Shown in pieces: positions 1 through 7,900 of a DNA stretch of 16,755 nucleotides (the stretch's first letter is position 1; each line of letters starts with the position of its first letter). The notes beneath the pieces are model-generated. The model saw only the letters and a list, made by a program, of their open reading frames with translations, did not search any database and was not told the origin of the DNA. This stretch comes from Desulfobacterales bacterium (GTDB taxonomy: Bacteria > Desulfobacterota > Desulfobacteria > Desulfobacterales > Desulfobacteraceae). A program made the position numbers and the translations under genes. Where the stretch lies: positions 1 to 16,755 of the forward strand of contig JAKSAU010000056.1 of assembly GCA_022361535.1 (NCBI GenBank), read 5' to 3'.

Positions 1-1117
1 CCGGGTAATGGAGGTTAATGGCATGGGTGCTTTTTCCGTTCGCCTGCCCGTAATCTATTTCATAAGAGCCTTCGCCCCCTGCCAATACGCCCGGCCTAAG
101 GGGGGTGGTGCTGCCGTTAATGATTTTGTAAACCCCGTTAATATGCTGGAGCTCGTACCTGGCTTCCTGTTCGGGATGCCGGATACTTAGCCTGTCCTTT
201 GTGCCGTCGTACAATATCGGATCTGCCGGTGCCTTTTTAATGTTTTCCACAGGGACACAAAACAGTTTGAACATATCCTTGTTGATAATGAGTTTGGACG
301 GCCATTCGTCTGATAAATCAATACATATTGTAAATTGTTTCCAGGACCGCTGCACCTCTGGTACATCAATATGCATGAACAACCCCTGAGACGGAAAATG
401 AAAAAAGAACCTGGACTCCTGGATGGGGTGCATTAACGGTTCTGTATCAGCTTTACTGCTTTTTTCCGTCCGGTTGCCGAACCCCACTTTGCAGGGTGTC
501 CCGGTTGTGGTTTCATCAACCCTTTCATCAAATGTGATAAAAGCGGATTTTAAAGAAGTGGCAAGGCTGTCCATCACATAAAGAGAGTTCTGATAATCAT
601 TGAGATAATCAATATATAGGGAAAGCCTTTCAATCTCATCCTTTCGTTTGTACATGGACCTGAAGGTGAGCATCAGGCGATAACCTTTGGACGGCATGGG
701 GATAAGTTTTGCAGAACCCAAGTTGACCGGAAGAATATTTAAGTCCTCCATGCTCCGGTACAATGCCGAATCCCCTTTGTCAGTCGTAAAAACAAACTCT
801 GTTCCCTTAGGGAAGGACGCTTTGTCCTGGAGGTGTCCTGTAATATCTGCCTGGACAATACCCATGGAGGGAATGGGAGAAAGCAAAAACGAAAAAACCT
901 GCTGAAACAGGCGCAGCCTGGCCTGGGTTACGTTCTTTGTTGCGGCAATATGGGTCCGGGCCGAGAAAAAAGCCATGGCTTCGATAAGCCGTCGTACATC
1001 CGGGTCTTCCCGGTCAAGGGAAAGCCCAGTATGTTCTGATGCATAGGCGATCCGGAAATTATCCAGATCATTCATGGATTCTAAGAATGCTTTGTATAAT
1101 GTGTCGTTGTAATCCAT
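1..1117 (-). CDS. tssF: TssF baseplate protein, 3' end outside the window
   Basis: Translating from the ATG at 1117 gives 372 codons with no stop before the left edge, so the gene is cut at its 3' end. The N-terminal part carries the TssF hallmark: DPDVRRLIEAMAFFSART (residues 38-55) then LLSPIPSMGIVQADI (78-92) and FPKGTEFVFTT (101-111), matching the family's 'DPDVERLLEGFAFL.AR ... PIPSM.I.Q ... KGTEL'. TssF forms a heterotrimer with TssG around the spike in the baseplate. Full TssF is usually about 580-620 aa, so roughly 60 percent is visible. The ATG overlaps the stop of the preceding needle-like gene (TAATG), implying coupled translation. tssG would be expected next, outside the window. 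Confidence 0.93.
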   Translation of the reverse strand, partial: MDYNDTLYKAFLESMNDLDNFRIAYASEHTGLSLDREDPDVRRLIEAMAFFSARTHIAATKNVTQARLRLFQQVFSFLLSPIPSMGIVQADITGHLQDKASFPKGTEFVFTTDKGDSALYRSMEDLNILPVNLGSAKLIPMPSKGYRLMLTFRSMYKRKDEIERLSLYIDYLNDYQNSLYVMDSLATSLKSAFITFDERVDETTTGTPCKVGFGNRTEKSSKADTEPLMHPIQESRFFFHFPSQGLFMHIDVPEVQRSWKQFTICIDLSDEWPSKLIINKDMFKLFCVPVENIKKAPADPILYDGTKDRLSIRHPEQEARYELQHINGVYKIINGSTTPLRPGVLAGGEGSYEIDYGQANGKSTHAINLHYP

Positions 1118-1716
1118 TATCCGATGCTCACCATGCTGCCTGATACAGAGGTTGTGCCTGTTCCTTCAAGGGATGCTGTGGCCCCTTTAAGGCTTAGGCT
1201 TGCGTCTGCTTCTACACTGACGGATGCCCCTTCCACGCTTGCTTTCACAGAGCCTGACAATGTGGCGTTGGAGCCGCCTTCAAGGCTTACGTTCGAGTCT
1301 GCGGATGCACTGACATTTGTACCTGAAATGGACACATCACCTGAACTGCCGGTTATATCCACCTTGCTGCCGGTCAAAGACATATCGGAATCAGAGGATG
1401 TTGTAAATTTTGAGGATGAGGCAATTGAGAAATCATCACTGCTTTCCATATCGAATTTGCCCTCACTTGTCATTGCCGTATCACTTGAGGACTTGCATGT
1501 AATAGTTTCGGCATCCACGACAAAATCTTTGCATGAAATTGTAATACTGTCCGTTGCCTGGGTAATTGTACTGGTATCGTCACTGCCGGCACAAGTGGTG
1601 GTGATGGTTGTCCCGTTAAGCACCATGGTCTGGGTAATGCTGTCATCGGAATTTTCAACCGTAACCGTAACTCCGTCTGTTTTGTGCAATTCGATTTTAC
1701 ATACAAGGCTGCCCAT
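1117..1716 (-). CDS. Stand-alone beta-helix needle-like protein (VgrG C-terminal-like)
   Basis: The 199-aa protein is very rich in Ser, Thr, Gly, Ala, Val and Asp and contains no Trp or Tyr. From about residue 108 to the end it is built of 7-9-residue units of alternating small and hydrophobic residues (for example SLTG, DITG, SISG, SLEG, TLSG, SVEG, SLKG, SVSG), and residues 15-75 show longer strand-like turns. This pattern matches the gp5-type triple-stranded beta-helix at the C-terminus of VgrG. It resembles the short needle-only VgrG known from Francisella (about 164 aa). It has no gp27 hub, no OB-fold and no signal peptide. AAGGGG precedes the ATG, the gene begins 10 bp after tssE, and its stop overlaps the tssF start by one base (TAATG). 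I infer it supplies the needle that the VgrG-like protein at 15291-16755 lacks; a different trimeric baseplate fibre is possible. Confidence 0.65.
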   Translation of the reverse strand: MGSLVCKIELHKTDGVTVTVENSDDSITQTMVLNGTTITTTCAGSDDTSTITQATDSITISCKDFVVDAETITCKSSSDTAMTSEGKFDMESSDDFSIASSSKFTTSSDSDMSLTGSKVDITGSSGDVSISGTNVSASADSNVSLEGGSNATLSGSVKASVEGASVSVEADASLSLKGATASLEGTGTTSVSGSMVSIG

Positions 1717-1726
1717 GGATTACCCC

Positions 1727-2095
1727 TTAATTGATAATAAAACTGTTCATGATGGAATCAAATACCATATTCAAGGAGCGCTTTTCATCCTTTACCATGC
1801 ATTTGATTTTAAAGGATAACTGGAACAATGAGTTTGAATCCACGCTTTCAATTTCCTTAACCGAAAGCCTTGGTTCATAGGTTTCAATGTTCCGCAGCAC
1901 CTCTTCCATGACAATTTTTATGATCCCTTCTTTATTATTGAATTCATTTAAATCCCTGATTCCGTAATCCTTTAGAATCGCCCCGTAATCTTTTTTGGTA
2001 TTAAGGATATTATTCAGGTTCTGGATAATGTCCTCGTACCTTTCCGGGGCCAGCTTTCGTTTTTCCGAAGGGATGAATTTATTCATAAATGCCAT
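1727..2095 (-). CDS. tssE: TssE (gp25-like) baseplate protein
   Basis: At 122 aa this is a small gp25-like TssE. The family signature YEPRL is at residues 73-77, preceded by LNNILNTKKDYGAILKDYG (27-45), the usual 'N..LLNTR' block. TssE sits in the baseplate wedge with TssF and TssG and starts sheath assembly. An AGGAG lies about 10 nt before the ATG, and the start is 15 bp after tssK. The protein is slightly shorter than many TssE, but the core fold is complete. Confidence 0.92.
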   Translation of the reverse strand: MAFMNKFIPSEKRKLAPERYEDIIQNLNNILNTKKDYGAILKDYGIRDLNEFNNKEGIIKIVMEEVLRNIETYEPRLSVKEIESVDSNSLFQLSFKIKCMVKDEKRSLNMVFDSIMNSFIIN

Positions 2096-2110
2096 GGAAT
2101 TGCGCTCCTG

Positions 2111-3349
2111 TTACCGCCAGTATAAAAAGCATTCAACCCCTTCGAGCTGATCTCTTTTATAAAAGGCAAGGGATAGATCCCTCAAGGCATAGTCCCACTC
2201 TTCGCCTTCCATGATTTTGAAGAATTCCACTTCTGCACCAAAAGAATGCTGGAAGGGCGGCCGCTGTACTTTCTTCAAGGGCAGACCAGGCAAGGAAATC
2301 CTGTGGATCATGGAAATGCGGGACATACTGCCCAGTTTCAAGTCCGATAAATCCACCTGGTCCCCGACATGGCCTTTCTGGATAAGGAAGTAAGCTTCCC
2401 TTGCAGCTCGGATCTCCTGGGGCAGATTCAAATGGAAAATCCCGTCTTTATACTCAAAGGAAAGATACGGAGATTTGGATTCAATCATCTTCATCTGCTC
2501 TATCAAAGGGATGACCAACCGGTTTAAGCATTCTGCAAGCTGGTCATGCTTGTAGGGATGGGTGGCGTATTCGGGAAGAATTTTTTTGTAATAGCAGATT
2601 TCAGTGTAAAAGTCGTTCAGCGCTTCGTACAGATAATAGGGGTGGCAATGAACCTGGGTCTTTATATTGGCCAAAAACCGCTGCATCTTAAGGCTGCTTT
2701 TCATGCAGCTTTTGCTGCTGATCAAGGCATCTCCACTCAAATAGCCTGAGGTTTCCATACCAAGGTTGATACGGAAGAATTCCAGAACATCTTCCAGTTC
2801 ATTCAGGCTTTTTTCAAAAAACGGTGTAGTTCCGATGCGCAGCAAAGGCGGAATGTATTCTTCAGACAAATGCCAGACATCGTCCGGATCCTTTTCAAAA
2901 GTAGCCAGTTTCATGGATTCGTGTATGCCATGGGTACTCTGCTCCGAGGAAAGTACCAAGTCATAATATGCCCTGGGGATTTCAGAGCCTTCGTCCTGCC
3001 ATCCGTCTGATCCATCCTCGGCCTTTTGTGTGCCCATGACAAAATGACAGAAGACCGATACGCGTGTACTGCCTACAAGACCTAAATTAAAGGGCGTGAC
3101 CCGGGCGTTTTCAGGAACATTTAATAAAAGTCCGGACGGCATGACCAGGGTCATCTGGGTGATGGACAACACCCCTTCGGAGATCAAGGTGCTGTTCCAT
3201 TCAAGGGATCCGATGCCGTAAAATGGAACCCCAATGGATTTGAATCTGAGAATGGTGTCCCTGAGAAGGGATTCTTCCTGGGTTACAAAAAAATCAGGCA
3301 GAATGCTCTGCCCCATTTTCCAGTGTACCCTTGCCAATGTATCTGCCAT
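2111..3349 (-). CDS. tssK: TssK baseplate adaptor
   Basis: The 412-aa protein fits TssK. The N-terminus VHWKMGQSILPDFF corresponds to the family's 'V.W.EGMFL.PQHFQ', a central HPYYLYEALNDFYTEICYYK motif marks the helical domain, and the C-terminal domain contains PGLPLKKVQRPPF and an FFKIMEGEEWDYAL segment. TssK trimers link the TssE/F/G wedge to the TssL/TssM membrane complex. A probable loop of about 20 residues rich in Gly, Asp and Glu (GTQKAEDGSDGWQDEG) interrupts the first domain. The ATG at 3349 has no close Shine-Dalgarno (GGA about 13 nt away), consistent with lower translation than the tube gene upstream. tssE follows after 15 bp. Confidence 0.93.
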   Translation of the reverse strand: MADTLARVHWKMGQSILPDFFVTQEESLLRDTILRFKSIGVPFYGIGSLEWNSTLISEGVLSITQMTLVMPSGLLLNVPENARVTPFNLGLVGSTRVSVFCHFVMGTQKAEDGSDGWQDEGSEIPRAYYDLVLSSEQSTHGIHESMKLATFEKDPDDVWHLSEEYIPPLLRIGTTPFFEKSLNELEDVLEFFRINLGMETSGYLSGDALISSKSCMKSSLKMQRFLANIKTQVHCHPYYLYEALNDFYTEICYYKKILPEYATHPYKHDQLAECLNRLVIPLIEQMKMIESKSPYLSFEYKDGIFHLNLPQEIRAAREAYFLIQKGHVGDQVDLSDLKLGSMSRISMIHRISLPGLPLKKVQRPPFQHSFGAEVEFFKIMEGEEWDYALRDLSLAFYKRDQLEGVECFLYWR

Positions 3350-3379
3350 CTTTTGTTTTGTCCGTAAAAAGGTGGTTAG

Positions 3380-3419
3380 GCAGACTTAAGGGGTACTGTA
3401 CTGCAACCCTTAAGTCTGC
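3380..3419 (-). terminator. Strong hairpin between the tube gene and tssK (attenuator or processing site)
   Basis: Two perfect 13-nt arms (gcagacttaaggg at 3380-3392 and cccttaagtctgc at 3407-3419) are separated by 14 nt. In the transcript the stem starts 14 nt after the tube-gene stop and ends 30 nt before the tssK ATG. The U-run (five) comes only after nine more bases, so this is not a classic intrinsic terminator. It more likely stabilises the 3' end of the tube-gene mRNA or acts as a partial terminator lowering expression of downstream baseplate genes. Confidence 0.65.
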
Positions 3420-3433
3420 AAAGGTTCAATTAC

Positions 3434-4006
3434 TTAGCTTATGGGAACGCCCCAGACTTTTACAAATTTGTCTGAGTTGGATACCGCTACATGCAGATCC
3501 TGCTCTTCTTCTGCAGGCATTATGGATACGTTCAGATGGAAATTCAAGGGGTTGCGCACTTCCATGCTCGGGTCTGTGTCAATTGACAGAACCAGGTCGC
3601 CGCCACTGGTTTCCACAAGACCGCTCAAGTCAGCTTCATTGGCATGGAAGCATTTGTAGTAAGTCTTGTTGGCGTTATCGTATTTATATACGTTGAACTG
3701 AAAGGTAACTTCTGTGCTGGACAGGGTGTTGAGCGTCAGGCCGGCAACAGAGGTCTGGTTTGTGTTTGATATTTTTGCATCAAAGGAAATGGGATGAGCA
3801 TAGCCGCCTTCCCAGTATACTGAAGACATAACACCTACAACACTGACTTTATCCCCTGAGATGTCAGTGGGATCTGTTACGCCGATATCGGCGGACAGTT
3901 CAGTATCCCCGATTTTCAGGGCAGTGATGTGGCCTACCAGATCCTGTACGTCTTTTACAAAGTTGAATCCCTGCTCTACACTGCAGTCATAACTTAATTC
4001 AGCCAT
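3434..4006 (-). CDS. Putative Hcp-like inner-tube protein (TssD candidate)
   Basis: The 190-aa product has no signal peptide or membrane segment and is rich in predicted beta strands (VEQGFNFVKDV, KVSVVGVMSSVYW, TEVTFQFNVYKYD, GDLVLSIDTD, FHLNVSIMPAEEE). I do not recognise textbook Hcp sequence motifs. The call rests on position directly after tssBC, the standard place for hcp, on size only slightly above the 160-170 aa of typical Hcp, and on signs of high expression: a strong AAGGAG before the ATG, a possible own promoter, and a 13-bp hairpin just after the stop. Hcp rings stack to form the tube inside the sheath and are expelled with the spike. An alternative is a different T6SS-associated beta protein, with hcp elsewhere. 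Confidence 0.6.
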   Translation of the reverse strand: MAELSYDCSVEQGFNFVKDVQDLVGHITALKIGDTELSADIGVTDPTDISGDKVSVVGVMSSVYWEGGYAHPISFDAKISNTNQTSVAGLTLNTLSSTEVTFQFNVYKYDNANKTYYKCFHANEADLSGLVETSGGDLVLSIDTDPSMEVRNPLNFHLNVSIMPAEEEQDLHVAVSNSDKFVKVWGVPIS

Positions 4007-4028
4007 TTTTTTCTCCTTTTATGGAAAT

Positions 4029-4058
4029 TGTATAATTAAACTTAGTTTATCGTGTCAG
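4029..4058 (-). promoter_or_regulatory. Weak candidate promoter before the tube gene
   Basis: In the tssC-to-tube-gene gap the minus strand carries CTGACA (4053-4058, 5 of 6 to -35) and, after 18 bp, TATACA (4029-4034, 4 of 6 to -10), about 22 nt before the ATG at 4006. An extra promoter would suit a protein needed in large amounts. It is only a motif match in AT-rich DNA. Confidence 0.25.
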
Positions 4059-4059
4059 A

Positions 4060-5565
4060 TTATCCCAGCCTTGCATCCAGTTTCAACTCAACATCCATTC
4101 CTTCAAACTGGATATGGGGCAGAATTGAAATGTTGCAGTCGTACCAACCGATCATACCGGGCCGTTCTTCAACGTTCACGGAGTAGGCTTTGAACGGATA
4201 GTATTTCAAGGTGGCGTCATCAGGATTTACAATAGTGGTTACATACTGGGAAATCCATTTGCTCAAAGAATCCTGGATATAAGCGGCATCAGCAGAGGAT
4301 CCGATATTGTCCCTCATGATGCATTTTACATAATGAGCAATACGCGTGATAGACAGGGTATAGGACAGGTTGGTTACCAACTGTGAGTTTTCAGTATCCT
4401 TGGGATCTTTAAACTTTTTAGGTTTCTTAATGGACTGGCAGCTGAAGAAGCATGCATCAGAGGTGCCTTTCCTGTAAATCAATGGCATGAAACCGCTGTT
4501 GGCAAATTCAAGTTCCCTGTAGTCGGGAATCATCATTTCCACCGGTACCTTCATTTCTTCTTCACCGCGGATATTGAACATGTGTACAGGCAGGCCACTG
4601 ACTAGACCGCCGCCTTTGGGGCCTCTCAAATACTGGCACCAGCCGGAGGTTTCAAAGGATCTGACCATGTTCTGGGCAAACAAGGTAGCAGCGCTGCCCC
4701 AAAGGTAGTCTTCATCCTGGTCTCCGCGCACTTCTTCAGTAAAATTGATTTTACGGCAGGGGTTTGTATCCGGGTCATAAGGAAGCCTTGATACGTATTT
4801 AGGAAGGGTGAGTCCTATGTAGGCTGCTTCTTCAGAATCCCGAAGTTTGTTCCAGGAACCGTATTTTGGATGGTTCATCAGCCCTTCAAGGTCTTTGATG
4901 GCTTCCAGTTCGGCAATGGAATCGCATCCGAAAAACTGGGGGGATACGGAACCGACATAGGGAGCATGGCTGGCTGCGGCAACTTTACCCATTGTTCTAA
5001 GCCAGAACTCGTCATCAGGTGTGTGCTTCATGTCATAGAGGCCCAGAAGAGAACCAACCGGCTTTCCACCGTACTGGTCATACTCCGCTACGTATACTTT
5101 TTTAAACAGGGCAGAGCCTGTGATATCTACTGCATTGTTTTCAAAATCCTCAAAGAGTTCATCTTTGCTCACATCAAGGATGTCGATCATGACATCGGCC
5201 TTGAAATTGGTGTTGAGGATAAGATCGTTCAAAGAGCGCCAGTTGGACTCAAGCTCTTTGAATTCAGGATTATGGATGATTTCATTGATCTGTGCATTGA
5301 CCATTTCATCAATGCTGGAAATTGCTTCAAGAATACCGCCTTTGTCGAATTTACCGTCTACGGGTTCGACATTGAGCAGCAAGGCTGCCATTCCTGAAAT
5401 GAACCGGTCTTCTTCACTGACATCGGATTTGATCTCTTGAAGATCATTTTGAATCATGGGTACCGGTTCGCTGACTTCGGTGTCTAATCTCATGCTCGAC
5501 AAAAAGCGCTTGAGATCTAACGTTTGTTCTTGGGTCTGTTCATCTGTTTTAGTTTCTTCAGCCAT
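4060..5565 (-). CDS. tssC: TssC (VipB) sheath large subunit
   Basis: The 501-aa protein is a full-length TssC. It has an acidic, Gln-rich N-terminal helix region, the ISGMAALLLNVEP and SIDEMVNAQINEIIHNPEF segments (about 57-105), a ELESNWRSLNDLI block, the core LPYDPDTNPCRKINF region, and a conserved C-terminus (QLVTNLSYTLSITRIAHYVKC, then GWYDCNISILPHIQFEGMDV). With TssB it builds the sheath whose contraction drives the tube outward. A good AAGGAGT sits about 7 nt before the ATG. The protein appears intact with no frameshift. The tube gene follows after a 53-bp AT-rich gap. Confidence 0.97.
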   Translation of the reverse strand: MAEETKTDEQTQEQTLDLKRFLSSMRLDTEVSEPVPMIQNDLQEIKSDVSEEDRFISGMAALLLNVEPVDGKFDKGGILEAISSIDEMVNAQINEIIHNPEFKELESNWRSLNDLILNTNFKADVMIDILDVSKDELFEDFENNAVDITGSALFKKVYVAEYDQYGGKPVGSLLGLYDMKHTPDDEFWLRTMGKVAAASHAPYVGSVSPQFFGCDSIAELEAIKDLEGLMNHPKYGSWNKLRDSEEAAYIGLTLPKYVSRLPYDPDTNPCRKINFTEEVRGDQDEDYLWGSAATLFAQNMVRSFETSGWCQYLRGPKGGGLVSGLPVHMFNIRGEEEMKVPVEMMIPDYRELEFANSGFMPLIYRKGTSDACFFSCQSIKKPKKFKDPKDTENSQLVTNLSYTLSITRIAHYVKCIMRDNIGSSADAAYIQDSLSKWISQYVTTIVNPDDATLKYYPFKAYSVNVEERPGMIGWYDCNISILPHIQFEGMDVELKLDARLG

Positions 5566-5590
5566 TTGATACTCCTTTCAAGAATGCGCC

Positions 5591-6115
5591 TTATTCTTTG
5601 TCTTGTTTGGTTGGGAGTTTAAAACTTTCAAAGCCTTCCAACTCGCCGATCATGCTCTTGAGAGCTTCTTCATTGCTCATGAGTTCAGACAAAAGCTTTC
5701 TGTAGCTTTTTCTGTTGTCCACATTGGACATAACTTCCTGGAGCAGCTCTTTGAGCATCAACAGACCCTTGATTTTGGGGACATTCTCGGCCACTTCATC
5801 GGGTGAAAAGGATCTCATGCTGGTAAAGGGAAGGTTTACCTGGGTCTCTTCTTCTTTATCAGGGTCAATTTTATTGTCCACACTGAAACTTAAGTTCAGG
5901 TCCATGTCTTTCATTATGGCATCGGTATTGGTTCCGTCCATATTGCGGGTCTGCCGTTCTTCCAGATCCACTTTTCTGTCTTTGGAGCTCCCTTTGGAAA
6001 AATCACCCATCACCATAAACCGCATTGGTAAAGACAGGTCTTCGGGCTGCCCGTTTACTTCGGTTTTGTACCTTAGGGTTAACCTTGATTTGGGTATTTC
6101 GTCCTGGATTGCCAT
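5591..6115 (-). CDS. tssB: TssB (VipA) sheath small subunit
   Basis: The 174-aa protein has the usual TssB length and motifs. The N-terminus SRLTLRYKTEVNG is followed by LSLPMRFMVMGDFS (27-40), a linker with the RQTRNMD segment, a central VNLPFTSMRSFSPDEVAENVP (93-113), and a helical C-terminus (KGLLMLKELLQEVMSNVDNRKSYRKLL). TssB pairs with TssC to form the contractile sheath in the cytoplasm. AGGAGG lies 4 nt before the ATG, stronger than for the upstream ANL-like gene, fitting the need for many copies. tssC follows after 25 bp. Confidence 0.97.
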   Translation of the reverse strand: MAIQDEIPKSRLTLRYKTEVNGQPEDLSLPMRFMVMGDFSKGSSKDRKVDLEERQTRNMDGTNTDAIMKDMDLNLSFSVDNKIDPDKEEETQVNLPFTSMRSFSPDEVAENVPKIKGLLMLKELLQEVMSNVDNRKSYRKLLSELMSNEEALKSMIGELEGFESFKLPTKQDKE

Positions 6116-6134
6116 ACATCCTCCTTTGTTTAAA

Positions 6135-7859
6135 TTAAATTTCGGATATCTTTACTTTGTTTTGAATTAACATCATTTCCTTTAACCTGGACACTTGTTT
6201 AAAAAGTGTGTTGCCGGCTTTGTGGGACAACCTGTTTGCAATATGCTCTTTTTTGCACCATTCCCTGTCCAGTGTTCCGTCAGGCAGCACCCGGGGGATT
6301 ATGGGAAGGAAGGTTACATAATCGGGGCAATACTCTTTGCCTAAGTTGTCTATGATTGTTTTTTGTATCATGTCTTTCATTTTAGCATGATCCGTGCCAA
6401 CCTTTGATCCGATAAAGACCACAAGGTCATGGGATATGTTCTCTGCAGCGACTCTTGGGGTGGGAATGATTAGAAAATGCCTGCAGATTTTATGTTCACT
6501 TAAAAAGGTTTCTACAAGTTCAACAGGGTAGTATCTGTCCTGCTTCTGGTTAAGATAAGACTTTGGGCATATCCATTCAACCCCGCTTTTAATAAATAAA
6601 TAGGGGGTGGTCCTTTCAAGCCCGTTAGTGGTAAATGCGAGCGCCCCGAATTCTTCAGACGGCATCATGGCCGTGTCAGGCAGGGGAGCGATGTGCCAGT
6701 TCATACCGGCTGAGGGCATCACATGGGCACCTGTAATTCCTTTCCTGTGCCTTGAAAAAGCAATAAGACCACCAGCCTGGGCATGGTACTTTAGGACACC
6801 TGTATATGTTTTCTCAAGGCCCTTTTCCATGATAAAGGCTTGCCATTTATCAAGATCAAGGTCGGTCCCCTGGTGCCGAAACCAGAACTTGCATGAGGAG
6901 GGAAATTCTTCGGGGTTTTCCCATAAAAAATTTCTGAGCTGCCTGTTGATTCCAATAACATCAGGCGGATCTTGTGCAAACATTTTTGGCGCATTTTCAA
7001 TTTGCTTGGGTTTGACATCCAAAAAAGTTGCATGGGTCAAAAGAATCGACAAAATCAAAAAGGGCTGCGTCCGGTTGCCTGGCCAGCCAGGGAGTGATAT
7101 CACAAGTCCCGGTTGGAGGTTCAGGGCAATTATGCCATCACGCAATCCGTTGAGATAAAGTTCATCGCAGGAAATTTCAACCGGTTCAAGTGGTGTGGGC
7201 AAAGAGAAATCAAACAACCGGGCTGCAATCTGGCCGGTATGGTAGACTTGGGGGCGTTGTGTGTCATTTTGCGCCTTGGATGTTTGGGGCATGGCTTCAA
7301 GCAGCCTGTCTTTATTATCTGCAACAAGGGCTGTATATGCTCTGGCTGTCGAAATGAAGTCCGGTTCCAAGTCCTCAATCTGTTTTTTAAGCAGCCAGGG
7401 CCTGGATGGTGAACCCAAGGAGATGGTCAGGCCCAGTTTCAGAGCGGCAATCACCTTGACGCAAAGGTCGGGTCCAGTGGGATGTACCAGTAAGATCGTG
7501 GCACCTGCAGTGACCCCTTTGGCTGACCATTGATTTGCTTTTTGGTCCGCAAGATTTTTTAAAGCCTTGTATGTCAGAGCCTGGCGATTGCCATTGACGT
7601 CATAATAAATGTAGGCAATATCATCGGCCTTTCCCTGCTTGTTAAAGATATCGTAGTAAAAGTCATAATGGGTAAAGGCGATGCTTTTGAGTTTAAGGTT
7701 CCAGGTTGCCTGAACCTCCTCCATCAGATCCTTGAAAAAGTCAGACGGTTGTATATAGCTTTGATTCAACCAGTCCAGTTCGGTCGGCCCTTTAGGCTGG
7801 CCAGCCGAAACACTGTCCTGTTTGAGGGTGTCTAAAATATGATTCAACCGATATTGCAT
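6135..7859 (-). CDS. ANL (acyl-CoA synthetase-like) fold protein with degenerate active site, T6SS-associated
   Basis: The 574-aa protein reads like an adenylate-forming enzyme (AMP-binding superfamily). It shows LTYKALKNLADQKANQW...GVTAGATILLVHPTGPDLCVKVIAALKLG (95-143), then a large-domain region (230-310), the YxxTE-equivalent zone (KYHAQAGGLIAF, 357-368), and a small C-terminal domain ending LPIIPRVLPDGTLDREW (518-534). The catalytic signatures are lost. No Ser/Thr/Gly-rich P-loop (TSGTTGxPK) is found near 230-260, YxxTE is replaced by YHAQAG, the TGD motif region (420-428) reads LFIKSGVEW, and the C-terminal SGK lysine position reads DGT (T529). It is therefore probably a pseudoenzyme or binding scaffold. 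The first 75 residues match nothing I know. It lies 41 bp after tssJ and 19 bp before tssB, so it appears to be an integral part of the operon. Its role is unknown; baseplate, membrane-complex or regulatory functions are all guesses. Confidence 0.75.
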   Translation of the reverse strand: MQYRLNHILDTLKQDSVSAGQPKGPTELDWLNQSYIQPSDFFKDLMEEVQATWNLKLKSIAFTHYDFYYDIFNKQGKADDIAYIYYDVNGNRQALTYKALKNLADQKANQWSAKGVTAGATILLVHPTGPDLCVKVIAALKLGLTISLGSPSRPWLLKKQIEDLEPDFISTARAYTALVADNKDRLLEAMPQTSKAQNDTQRPQVYHTGQIAARLFDFSLPTPLEPVEISCDELYLNGLRDGIIALNLQPGLVISLPGWPGNRTQPFLILSILLTHATFLDVKPKQIENAPKMFAQDPPDVIGINRQLRNFLWENPEEFPSSCKFWFRHQGTDLDLDKWQAFIMEKGLEKTYTGVLKYHAQAGGLIAFSRHRKGITGAHVMPSAGMNWHIAPLPDTAMMPSEEFGALAFTTNGLERTTPYLFIKSGVEWICPKSYLNQKQDRYYPVELVETFLSEHKICRHFLIIPTPRVAAENISHDLVVFIGSKVGTDHAKMKDMIQKTIIDNLGKEYCPDYVTFLPIIPRVLPDGTLDREWCKKEHIANRLSHKAGNTLFKQVSRLKEMMLIQNKVKISEI

Positions 7860-7900
7860 TCTAATTTATCTGACCTTTCCTGGTCCTGGGGGTTGGGCTG

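Noticed and set aside
1117..1716. Needle-like protein as a secreted adhesin or a low-complexity artefact
   Set aside because: There is no signal peptide or anchor, the gene is coupled to both tssE and tssF, and the repeat pattern matches a VgrG-type beta-helix better.
1124..1819. A 231-codon open frame on the plus strand opposite the needle-like gene
   Set aside because: It is antisense to a Ser/Thr-rich repetitive gene whose reverse complement rarely makes stops. It has no good ribosome site and no recognisable protein features, and it runs into tssE.
4870..5397. A 175-codon plus-strand frame inside tssC
   Set aside because: tssC is a complete, strongly recognised gene on the minus strand; the opposite frame shows no motifs or start signals.
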